A DNA stretch of 64,000 nucleotides, taken from the NCBI RefSeq assembly GCF_030272615.1, contig NC_081405.1, positions 158,149,954-158,213,953 on the forward strand, in the 5' to 3' direction. This document shows positions 38,201 to 48,317 of this stretch, in pieces. This DNA is from Cryptomeria japonica. Its lineage: Eukaryota; Streptophyta; Pinopsida; Cupressales; Cupressaceae. How positions within the stretch are numbered: the stretch's first letter is position 1; each line of letters starts with the position of its first letter. The notes under the pieces are model-generated. The model saw only the letters and a program-made list of their open reading frames with translations. It was not told the origin of the DNA and ran no database searches. The position numbers were made by a program, and so were the translations under genes.

Positions 38201-38484
38201 GTCATAGACCACAATATGACCCCTTAGGACATAATATGACCCAAAGCGACCCAATATGGTGTCATTAGGGGTCATATGGTGTCCTGAGAGGTCATAAGGG
38301 TTCATGGGACACCATATCACATAACTATCATTAGGGGTCATAGTTATGGGTCGTAAGACACAATATGACCCCTAACAACATGATTTGGTGTCTTAAGGGG
38401 TCCTATGGTGTCCCAAGACACCATATGACCCCTAACGACACCATAGGTCCCCTTAAGACACCAAATTGTGTCATTAGGGGTCAT
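32284..38484. repeat. 6.2-kb satellite of a 20-bp unit in both orientations
   Basis: The basic unit is close to GGTGTCNTTAGGGGTCATAT. About 300 units run end to end, but direction flips every few units, so blocks of the unit alternate with blocks of its reverse complement (GACACCATATGACCCCTAAC). Flip points form short palindromes such as ggtgtcttgggacacc. A rarer variant, gggtcgctttgggtc, marks orientation: forward near 32400, 32860, 33710, 35290, 36800 and 38030; reverse near 33130, 34095, 34430, 34710, 35605, 35945, 36230, 37120, 37430 and 38235. Open frames occur on both strands throughout and are by-products of the repeat. Confidence 0.95.
33948..36973. repeat. 1513-bp higher-order repeat, two near-identical copies
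   Basis: Copy 1 (about 33948-35460) and copy 2 (about 35461-36973) match almost base for base at a lag of 1513 bp. Translated frames at 34058, 34190, 34440, 34868 and 34910 all recur at exactly +1513, and I see only a handful of substitutions by eye. A third copy starts at about 36974, stays close for some 170 bp, then diverges and is rearranged. Each copy already contains both orientations of the 20-bp unit, so the duplication came after the inversions. Confidence 0.92.
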
Positions 38485-38485
38485 A

Positions 38486-38486
38486 T

Positions 38487-38522
<36 letters not shown>

Positions 38523-38605
38523 TCCTCCTCTCTCTCTCCCTCTCTCCCCCCTCTCCCTCTCTCTCCCTCTCTCTCTCCCCCCTCTCTCTCTCCCTCTCTC
38601 CCTCT

Positions 38606-38693
<88 letters not shown>

Positions 38694-38715
38694 CCCTCTC
38701 CTTCTCTCCCTCTTT
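38486..38715. repeat. CT-rich microsatellite
   Basis: About 230 bp of nearly pure pyrimidine on the + strand, mostly (CT)n with CCC and CCT interruptions, directly adjoining the right edge of the strand-switching satellite. Such tracts can adopt triplex (H-DNA) structure. Confidence 0.95.
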
Positions 38716-38730
38716 AAAAATGACTAATAA

Positions 38731-38817
38731 AATCCGATATCCGATTTAATCGGATATCAGATTTTTGCCATGTGGCACTTTACTTCATAAATGGCGGCTA
38801 TCCGATATCCGATTTTT
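38731..38817. repeat. copies of the TCCGATATCC dyad motif
   Basis: The arm aatccgatatccgattt (38731-38747) is followed at once by aatcggatatcagattt, its near-perfect inverse, giving a tight dyad. A further copy, tccgatatccgatttt, lies at 38801-38816. The motif is shared with 9566-9990. Confidence 0.6.
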
Positions 38818-40379
38818 GTACTCAAATTTTCAAAATTTAAATTTCGGCTCAGGAACGCTTTGGTATTAGGCTTGGAAGTTACAAGCCTGCAAAATCAACT
38901 GAAAAAACGTGTTTTTCAGTATTCCCTGGTTTTCCAGACTTTACACTGGTGGCTGACGACTTTTTTTGTAGCCAAAATTGATAAAACGAAAAGGGTTTTC
39001 TAAGGACGTTCCCAGCTTTCCAACAATATAAGGCTTGTCTTATTTTGACTTTAGTAAATAATTATTATTATTTTCTAATTGAATTCTGACAATAGTCCTG
39101 ATTGATATACTGATTGAAAAACACTAATAACTTTCAAACGGTATAACATTTTTTGAAACCAAAACATGTGTCACATCCTATGCTTCGTCTAACATAGGGA
39201 AAAATTAAAAAAAATTAAATTTCATAAGGTTTTGACTAAGTTAAGGTGGTCAGACGTAGGAGTTTCTGAATTTTTGAAAAGTTGTAGTAAAAAAATCATA
39301 AATAATTATTTAATTCATAAAAAATTAAAAAAAAAAATGTGTCACATCCGGACATGAGTCTAATACTTATATTATAAATATTATAGAAAAATATTAAGAT
39401 TTGATTGTGATTAGGGTGGTCAAACATATGTCTACTTCTTATTTTTTTCCTGAAATTTTAGTACCACTGCATTGAAATTTGAAATTTTCATCAAATACGA
39501 TTTTTTTTTTCAAAAAAAAAACTAGTAGCTTAGAAACTACATTCAATTTTCTATATATTCTCTTCTTACATATTTTAAAAATAATGTTCACAACTTATTC
39601 AAATTTTCATGTCAAGTTGCATAACTCTGATTTTTCTGAAATTTCATTGCCACTTAAGGGCCTATTTTGGCACAACATGATCCTGCACATACCCGTTTGT
39701 TTTATGATAAATGTAAAAGGTGAGTACAATAAATACCTTGTATTTTATAATAAAATGCAAAAGGATGTCAACAAATTTTGTGATCATTTCAAGCTAAATA
39801 TAAATTGCATTTTAACTATATATATATTATTTTCATAACAATAAATATAATTTTGTATGTTGAAATATTGAATCATTTGTGTTGGATATAGATATAGATA
39901 AGAAGATTTATGGTTAACAAAAGGTTTTGAATTAAATCGCTGCATGCAAGTTAAATTTTAAATCAGACTATGATGTTTTAACAACTAATAATATGTTTTT
40001 GTTCAACTACCAAAGGATCAATATAAAGTTTTGATCAAATATTTAAAAAATTATTTTACAATTTATTTAATTATTCATTCTAGAATTAAGGCATGTGACT
40101 TTGGGTCTACATGTATGAGGGTTTTTGTCTCTCAAGTTATGCACCTGGATATTCCACCTGGCTCATCCTTGCCTTAATGGTGTTTAGTGCTTGTTTGCTT
40201 TGATTCAAGCCTCCATCAATTTGCCCTATACATTTTGTGGTTTTTTTCTTTGTTTTTAGACTGATTTATTGCATACTATAGTACACAGTGGTCTTTAGGC
40301 TCATTACACAAATGTGATCGTGTTATGATCTGATTGGCTTGTATGGACATAGGACAACAAGTGGAAGGTAAGTAAAACC
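38818..40379. other. intergenic, no gene seen
   Basis: AT-rich sequence. Two similar segments, each ending in a phrase like gtgtcacatcc then a stretch with ggtggtca (about 39168-39255 and 39340-39425), hint at an old internal duplication. Open frames here (for example 39479-39838) carry no domain. The last 300 bp may be the 5' part of the LINE that follows. Confidence 0.35.
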
Positions 40380-43300
40380 CTAGTAATAGTAAGTTTGTTC
40401 AGGCAAAACCCTTATGAAAATGGAAAGAGTAGAGAAACATGCAAGGAAGTAGTGCAAGAGGAAGAAAACAAGGAGATACCTGTGGAAGTAGTGTTTAATG
40501 TCTAATGAGATGGTTCAGGGATTTCCCAAGGTAAAGGATAAATAGACAGAGGAGCATCCAAAGGAGGTAAGGACTCTATCCTTCTAGGATTTTAAAGCTA
40601 AACCCTAATGAATAAATGGTTAAGGCCATGAGGAAAGAAGAACAAGACTAAAAAATAATGCAATATTTTTCGAGAGTTTGGATAATAAATCCCTACTTGC
40701 AAGAAGGTTTCTTGATAACTTGTTGAATACAATCTCGCGAAGGAAGAGTTGGATTAATATAACCTTTTGTAAGATGATCCAATCCGGATTTTTTGTTATT
40801 TTTATAAATAATTTCACAACATGCAAAAAAGGGTTGTTGACAAAAAATATTGGAATGTAGGAAACTCCCTTTTCAAATCCATACAATAGGCACTAGATGT
40901 ATCCAAAAATGAAATCTTATTTTGTTTAACAATGAAATAGATTCAAGTTTAAAATGTTCTTGTCCATTAGGTAAAACTCTTCAAGTGGAAGAATCTCACA
41001 TTGCCCTTCTACATATGAATGCTAAGGTGTTGATCTCTTTTAGTGAAGGAGTAAAAATCTTTGACATGATTGAATTCCCTGTTATAGATGAAATAGTCAA
41101 GTGTCATAAAGAAGCCTTGGGGGTGGGGGGCTTAAATATTATTTTATGTGCAAATCTGATGGGTACCACAAAAGGGACTACCCTTAAATTGTTAACAAAA
41201 AAATGGAAAAGCTATAGGGTTTAATGTTGATACTACAATTCATATGAAGGATTGCAATCATTATGAACCTATGGAGGAAGGTAATGAGATAAATATTGAG
41301 GCTCCTATGGATAATAATTATGATACAAATATATAGGTTACCATGATTGCAACCCCTTATAAACTAGAATCTAGAGTAGTGATTGTTATTGTTAAGAAGA
41401 TAAGCATGCTAATAAAAAATATGTAATTCAAAATGATAATGCTAAAGGCGATTCTAACAATGCATAGAACATTAATAAAATATAAAATTCAACTTGTTCC
41501 AAGCCTAGAACAAAAAATTCTAAAGAACTATTGTTAGACAAGATGAGAGAATTGAATAAAAGTATAATCAGATTATAGAAATCTCTTGAAGACCCTTCTA
41601 ATGTTACTAAGGAATCAGCTAAATCTATCATGCTCAAAGAACCACCCCCTATTTGCCAAGAACCAAACTTCTCAGTTTCCATTATCCCTCCTTCCCGTAG
41701 TATTCAAACCTCTAACCTATCTAACACTGCCTAGTCTCTAGGCTCAAGAAATAGTCTTTCTAATAATGAGGGTTTTGAGTTGAATGGTCATGCTAGTGCA
41801 TATGTCCTTCCCCCTTTGACTCAAAAATGATGGAGGAAAAGAGATGGGAAAAAGTGGCACCAAACAAATCTATGAGGAAAAGGAAGAATGTAAGTAGATC
41901 TAATAGCTCTAAGCTAGATGGGAAAAAGGGAAAGGGAGTGATATGAACCCAGATTGTTTTGAACGACAGTGAGAATTAAATGAAGATACACTACTTAAAT
42001 GGTAACATCTAAGGATTTGAATCTCTAGACAAAAAATATATAGTTAGTAACCTATGTAGTTAGAAAAAAATTCTACACTTTCCACTCCTTCAAGAAGTTA
42101 AAGAAATTGGATTTCAGTTACAAAGCAACATTAGGCTTATTTGGAAAGATGCTAAGGAATAGTTTATTAAGCATGAAAAAGGGAGAGGGGGGATTGTAGT
42201 TCTAATCAATCCTAAATGCACTGAACATGTGAAGAAGTATGACATATCCCCATGCAATAGATTTCTATGGCTAAAGATTAAGAAAGATGATACACATTTG
42301 GGTATATGTGTAGTAAATGCCTCAAAGGATTATAGAGAGAAAATTTCACTATAGCAATGTATGGCTTCTAATCTTCCTAGAATCCCATCGATTGTTATTG
42401 GGGATTTCAATATGATAGAGTATGAAGAGGATAATAAGAGGGTAATAAATGAAGTTGGAAAGGCAATGAGAAATTGTTTTTGTCAAGACTTAAGGGGATA
42501 CTAAAACAATAGGATCCTTCGGAGGAAATGAAAAGACATAGTAAGTGTATTTGGTTTACTTGGTGTAATAACCAAAGGGATAGGAGAAGAGTTTACTTAA
42601 TATTGGATAGAATGTATGTTAATAGAGAGTTGTTTTGTTTTGAGGATAACCCCAATGTGAATTGTATACAAGTTAAATAAATGGCTATGTTAGATCGTTG
42701 CCCAATTGAGGCAAATATTGTGCTAGAAGATAAAAATATTAATAAGAAGGATATAAAGGGTGGACTATTGAAACTAAATGTGGACCTACTCAAGCAAAAA
42801 GATATTGTTGATGGGATTTATTCTCTCAGAGCCCTTTATAAAGTCCTAAACCACGAAGAAAATCTAGTGATATATTGAAATAGATTGATAGGTAATATAC
42901 AAAATCTATTTAGAACAGTTGGAAAAAGAAATGCTATTAGGAATGTCTCCTTCAAAAGGAGTTGATTGATATTGAAGACAATTACAAAAGAATGTAAATA
43001 ATCCAGAATTAAATGTTAAAATTAAAGACACATAGCATGCATTAAGGAAATATTAGACCAAACGAACACAAGGGGCTAGAGTGAGATCAAGGATAATTTG
43101 GGTGAAGGAAGGTGACAAAGGATTAAAAAATTTATTCAATATGCTAAAAATAAAACAAAGTAGAGAAGAAATAGGTCTGATTCAAGATGATAAACAATGG
43201 CTGTATAAAAATAATAGCATCATCAAAATGTTTTGTAATTTCTATAAAACTTTATTTACTATTGATGATAAAAAGGTAGAGTGTTAAGATGCCCAAAAAT

Positions 43301-45790
43301 TATGCAGAAGAATGATTCCAAGGAAAGACACCCCAAGTATGATGAAACAATTTAGGAAGATGATCTCTAAAGGTGAGATCAAGGATGTTATCCTCTCCTT
43401 TAATAATGGGAAGTCTCCTAGAGGTGATGGCCTCCCAATTGAATTTTACAAGGCCATGACATGGGTAATAGATGATCCATTTGAAGTCTATAGTAATGCA
43501 TTCAAGACTGGAACCTTGGGGAAGGAAATCAATAAGGGTATAATCAAACTATTACCCAAAGAAGGAGATAAAAGTAATATCCAAAATTGGAGACCAATAA
43601 CTTTGTTGAGTGTATCCTATAAGATCTTGGCAAAACTACTCACTGGAAGAATCAGAGTTATAAATTTTTTGCCTAGCATTATTACCTCGAGTCAAATAGG
43701 CTTCATCAAAGGTCAATAAATTCTTGAGAACCTATTAACCTATTGGCAATATGTGAGTTGGGCTAAGAAGCTTGGGTAGAATGTGGGTATTTTATTGCTA
43801 GATTTTGAGAAAGCCTACAACAAAGTAGAATGGTCCTTTATTACTACTATTCCTAAAGCTATTGAATTTCCTAGCTCATTTTGTAGAATGGTTCGTGTTC
43901 TTTTTATGGATGCTAATGTACATGTTGAGATAAATGGTTATCTATCTGAAGTCTTTCCTCTAAGTAGGTCTATTAGGTAGGGGTTCCCCTTGGTGCCTAC
44001 CTTGGCCTTCCACTATATTTTGAGATCTGACCTACTTGGATCTAGCCCTCAAGGGATTAAACTACTTGATGAGTCTTTTTTAGTTAACATTCCATTTTTG
44101 GATTATATAAATTTATTCATTGTTTTAAATAGAGATAAAATGAAAAATCTTATAAATAGGTTGGAGTTGTTTTTCCTTGCATATAGGGAAAAAATATTTG
44201 AGTCTAAATCCATCCTCCTTGGTTGTAATAATGAAGTTCCAGAGTGGTTAATAGGATTTGGCTGGTCGTTGGATGGACCTGAAAATATTGTCAAATATCT
44301 TGGCATTCCTTTCTTAGTCTCCCCCATCCTACCTAACACGTGGAACTAGATGTTCAGTAAAATTAAAAAGTAGTTGAATAGCTAGAATAGAGCCTGCCTA
44401 TCCCTAGTTGGTAGAGTCTATGTTTGTCAAAAGGTCATCTCTACTTATTCTATTTACTATGCTTTGTGTGGTTTTTTCCTAGTTATCAAGTGCATACCAC
44501 TTAAAAAGTTATTAGGAGATATCTATGGTCAGATGGGAAGGGGCGTAGAAAGAAGCATGTGGTTAGATGGAAGTGGTGTTGTATGGACAAAGAAGATGGG
44601 GAATTATGATTGAAGGATTTGTAAACTTAGGGTATAGCACTAGCCAAAAAGTGGATTGAAAAAGCTATGGAGGGTAGTGAGCCCTAAAAAATATTTGTTA
44701 AACAAAACATTTTAGAAGCACACACTAAAATTGCAAGGAAGTGGGATAACATGCACATTGTTGATGGCCTCATCTCTAAATATACCATTATGCCTTTAGA
44801 TTTTGTAGTCTTTTGTAGTATTTGGAGGGATTGGGAGATATGTAAAGGTTGATAAGATGCAATAGTGCTATTGTTCTTAATCAAGGTTTAATAAGTGGTT
44901 GTAGATCCCCATGGTGGAATTTAATGCATAAGGGCAAACCTTTAGCCTTGTTACAGGGGTGCTCTACTAGGAAATGGAACAAAATTTGTATCTCTACATT
45001 CAAAGACATTTTTTGCAATGGAAAACTTAAAAAATAGAACACATTATAAGAAGAATTTGATCCGTCTTGTAATAATAAAAGAACATATTCTATTCTAGAG
45101 AAGAGCTTGATATGTTTAAAGCAACTTCTGCAAATAAAAGATAATAATGAATATCTTTCATGTTTCAAATGGGCTCATGGTTTTCCTTTTTTGAAGCTTA
45201 AAGCCAAATGTCTATATAAGCTATTAGTCCATTCTAATTGCATTCTTGAGCATGTTAATAAGGTTTGGAATCTGAATTGGGATGTTAGAATGTGTTATAA
45301 AGTCTTTTCTAATTGTTTGTCGGGTTTGTTTGATCCTAAAAAGAAACGTTTTAGATGGCAAATGTTGATTCAAAAACTACTGTTTGATGATAAGGCTATC
45401 ATGTGTCTTGTTTGTGGAAGTCCTAAACATTATATGCATATATTATTCAATTGTCGATATGTAGTCTCTATCTAGTCTTTGTTTATGAGTCAGATTGATG
45501 GTTGGAACATATGTGATGTTAACTCTCGATCTGAAATTGTAATTGGTCATGTTAAAGGGGTTTTAAAAAGGCATAATATGTTTTGGTTCATTCTTTCTAT
45601 TGAAATGTTATGGCTCTTGTGGAAAAAGCATAATGAATATCTTTATGAAGACAAGAATAGAGTTCTTACGGGGTCTACTCTTAGACTCACATCCTTATTG
45701 ATTCTTGAACAATTCACTCTCACACTTAAATTAACAATAGATAGATTTATGAAAGTGATAGAAGAGGGCTCCCCCCCTTGTTAAAAAAAG
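40380..45790 (+). mobile_element. L1-type LINE (non-LTR retrotransposon), degenerate
   Basis: ORF1-like sequence at about 40620-41940 is followed by an ORF2-like region from 41980 to the stop at 45784. ORF2 starts MKIHYLNGN, with an early stop codon. Endonuclease motifs include GGIVVLINP, IVIGDFNMIE and FTWCNN. Reverse transcriptase follows near 43380-44340 (GKSPRGDGLP, NWRPITLLSVSYKI, SSQIGFIKGQ, LLDFEKAYNKVEW). The zinc-knuckle region is near 45330-45480 (CLVC, H-HILFNC). The catalytic FADD box reads FLDY, so the second Asp is lost. Many stops and frameshifts show it is dead. A short A run follows the last stop. The 5' end is uncertain. Confidence 0.8.
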
Positions 45791-46269
45791 ATATAAAGAG
45801 AGCATATTATTGGCCTCAATATTTGAGACACATGGACAAAAACTTCCAAGATGTGTATATTGATTTTCAGAAGGTGTACATCAACAAGCATCAGTATCAA
45901 CTCAGAAGAGATGCAGTAATTAAATACATGGAAGTGTCCCACCAGAACTTGGACACCACTAGCTAGGAAAGGATTACCCCTCCTCTAGGAACATATGAAT
46001 CCTACAAGGAAATAAAGGGACAACCAGAGCATCAAGGAAATGGTAATAGGAAGGATAAATAGGTGGCATCCAGTGAGGCTCAACAGGAAGAAGAAGAGGA
46101 GGAACAAAAAGGTGATGATGTTGATAAACTGGTTGAAGAGGAAGGACAATAGAATGAAGATGAGGATCATAATGATGGCAATGAAGGAGGTGATGCAAAA
46201 GACCAGGATGAGGAAGTTGAAGTAGGATGGATGATGTTGATTCTTGGCAATATGCAGGAATTGATTATG
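45791..46269 (+). other. acidic open stretch ahead of a copia-type LTR
   Basis: Translation gives YYWPQYLRHMDKN, then KHQYQLRRDAVIKYMEVSH, and later a very acidic tail (QQEEEEEEQKGDDVDK, NEDEDHNDGNEGGDAKDQ) with a few interruptions. It runs up to the LTR start at 46270. It may be the 3' part of an element's coding region; I do not recognise the family. Confidence 0.4.
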
Positions 46270-47418
46270 TGTTGTCATTGATGTCAACACTGCTCTGGTT
46301 GGACATGGTTTTGGTAGAGGTTATCAGAGATTCTACTCTGGTATGTTCAGATTGTTGGATTCGGTTTTGAAAGGATATTCATGATAATTATATGTATGTC
46401 ATATTTAGTTGGTTCATGATTTGGTGCTCTAGAAGCTACTGATTATGTTCTAGACTGTTGATTGATGCTCTTGGTCCTGGTTGGTAATATTTGATGAAAT
46501 GGTTAAGTGGTTTTGATGCGGCTTCTAGAAATGGTTCTTAATGTGCTAAAGGTGTTCTTGATCATGTCTCAATTATTTGGTGGCTTCACGTTGGCTAGTG
46601 TGAAGATTTGGTGATCCTATTTGGGCTCAGTAGGATATTCTGTGTTATTGACACTGAGGGTTTTTCCCAATTGGTGTAATGTGTTACGGTTTATCCAGAA
46701 TCCTCTTCGGAAGTGTTTGATGATTCGTTATTTGGGTCCTTCGCCGACATGGGTTGTGGTCCAATTATTGTTTGATGCATTGTAATGATATATTTATATT
46801 AGGGCGATCGACCTACTTGTTTAGGTCTATGTAACGTATAAATATGATTGTAAGATCTCATTGTAGATCATGAATGAATGAATGATGGATGGATGGATTG
46901 GATGCATAGATGAGCGATTAACGAATATATGTAGATGTGAAATAAGGTCTACAAGGTTGATGGAGGTTTTTGTATGATGATTTAGTTCTCTGGTTGTGTT
47001 GCAGACAATGCTCTTAATTGAAATTGTAACCAAGCATTAGGAGATGCTATTTTCACAGTTCATTTCCTCTGGATTGTAGTTTGATGATTATTTAAGTCTG
47101 TGAGACTTCCCTTTTGTATTGAGGAGTGTCCTCTAAGAGGTTGGCCTGATTGTAAGTGCAATCCCCATTGTAATATTTTCACATACTACTGCAGAAGTAT
47201 TATCTGATTGTGGGTAGGGTTTCCCACTGTGGTTTTTCCTTTCACCAGGTTTTCCACGTCAAAATATTGGTGTTGTGTGTTGTGGACTCTCATGCTTTAT
47301 CTTTCACAGTGTTCTCATGTTGCTCCAGTAGAAGGTTTATAATCTGTAATAATTGTTTAACTTGTGGAAAACCAATTCGCCCCCCCTCCTCTCAGTTTTC
47401 CTCTGGTTCATTCTAACA
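46270..47418 (+). mobile_element. single copia-type LTR
   Basis: It begins TGTTGTCATTGATGTCAAC and ends ...CTCTCAG, CTAACA after a C-rich stretch, the same kind of ends as the copia element at 57411-63406. A TATA box (TATAAATA, 46837-46844) lies mid-way. No internal copia coding region follows and the flanking 5-mers do not match, so it is either a solo LTR with altered flanks or the remaining end of a truncated element. Confidence 0.6.
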
Positions 47419-48246
47419 GTTGATGACGTTGGGCAAGACGGGAATGTTGACTAATGATGATAATTTATGCTTTTTTATTATATGGAGACACCCTATGCAT
47501 ATGCTTCTAGTAGTTATTAGTATATGCTATGGTAGATTGAATATTTTGCCTTTCGATTTACTGTGATATTTTGGTGAGCTTGGATAGGCTATATGGATTT
47601 GGAATGATCTTCTTGATCACTATTTGATGTATCCAGTCTTCTACTATTTCTTGAATTAATAGAATTGATACGTGATCTTCAATTTTTAAAAATTCTTTTA
47701 AAAAACGTTTACAATTAGACATGCTAATCTGACAAATTAGAATCACACCAATTCTTCTCCTCTATTTATTATGCCGAGAGGCATCTACAATGACATCAAA
47801 ATGTCCGTAAATAAAAATAAATTTTTGAAACAATTTGACATGCAAATGACAGGTAAATGCATGAAATATGTCATATTTCAGCTTTTGTGGAGGTGTTATT
47901 TTATTACCCCAAATAATATAGAACCCTCACCACTTGTCTCCAGCTAGATTCACAACTTTTTACATGCAAGACTGGATATGTATTCTTGATATTTAATATT
48001 TTAGAAGAACATTTATTTTAAAAATAATTTTGTTCAATTATAAAATATCTCTTGACATATTTTACATATATTTTTTAAATATAAATATACTATTTTTTAA
48101 AACAAACATAATAATAAAACACCACACTTATAATCTAGATAATATACCTACAATCCAAAAGCTACTAAATCTACAAACACCCTTATGTTCTCGTGCCACA
48201 CCTAAACCTATAAGCACCCTTATATTCTCAGGCAATAAGGCACGTG
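47419..48246. other. intergenic, no gene seen
   Basis: AT-rich DNA between the lone LTR and the 3' end of the CYP74 gene. No domain or repeat was recognised. Confidence 0.4.
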
Positions 48247-48252
48247 TTTATT
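48247..48252 (-). terminator. likely poly(A) signal of the CYP74 gene
   Basis: AATAAA on the - strand, 66 nt beyond the stop codon at 48318. Confidence 0.5.
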
Positions 48253-48317
48253 AACTGAAAAGACCCCGAAAGACTCGACATACATCCGCGACATTAAAGA
48301 GAGTGACAAACAGGGAA

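Noticed and set aside
32284-38484. Many open frames of 60-146 codons on both strands as genes
   Set aside because: They are translations of the 20-bp repeat and its complement; nothing suggests coding function.
32284-38484. Telomere-like repeat because the unit contains TTAGGGG
   Set aside because: Plant telomeres are tandem TTTAGGG without spacers; here the motif is a small part of a 20-bp unit that occurs in both orientations.
32284-38484. CRISPR-like array
   Set aside because: There are no unique spacers of constant length and the DNA is a plant nuclear repeat.
38365-38749. Frames rich in Ser-Leu-Ser-Leu
   Set aside because: They come from the CT-rich microsatellite and the adjoining satellite edge.
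46270-47423. Complete solo LTR with target duplication
   Set aside because: The flanking 5-mers (ttatg and gttga) do not match, so a clean solo LTR is not supported; only an LTR of uncertain origin is reported.
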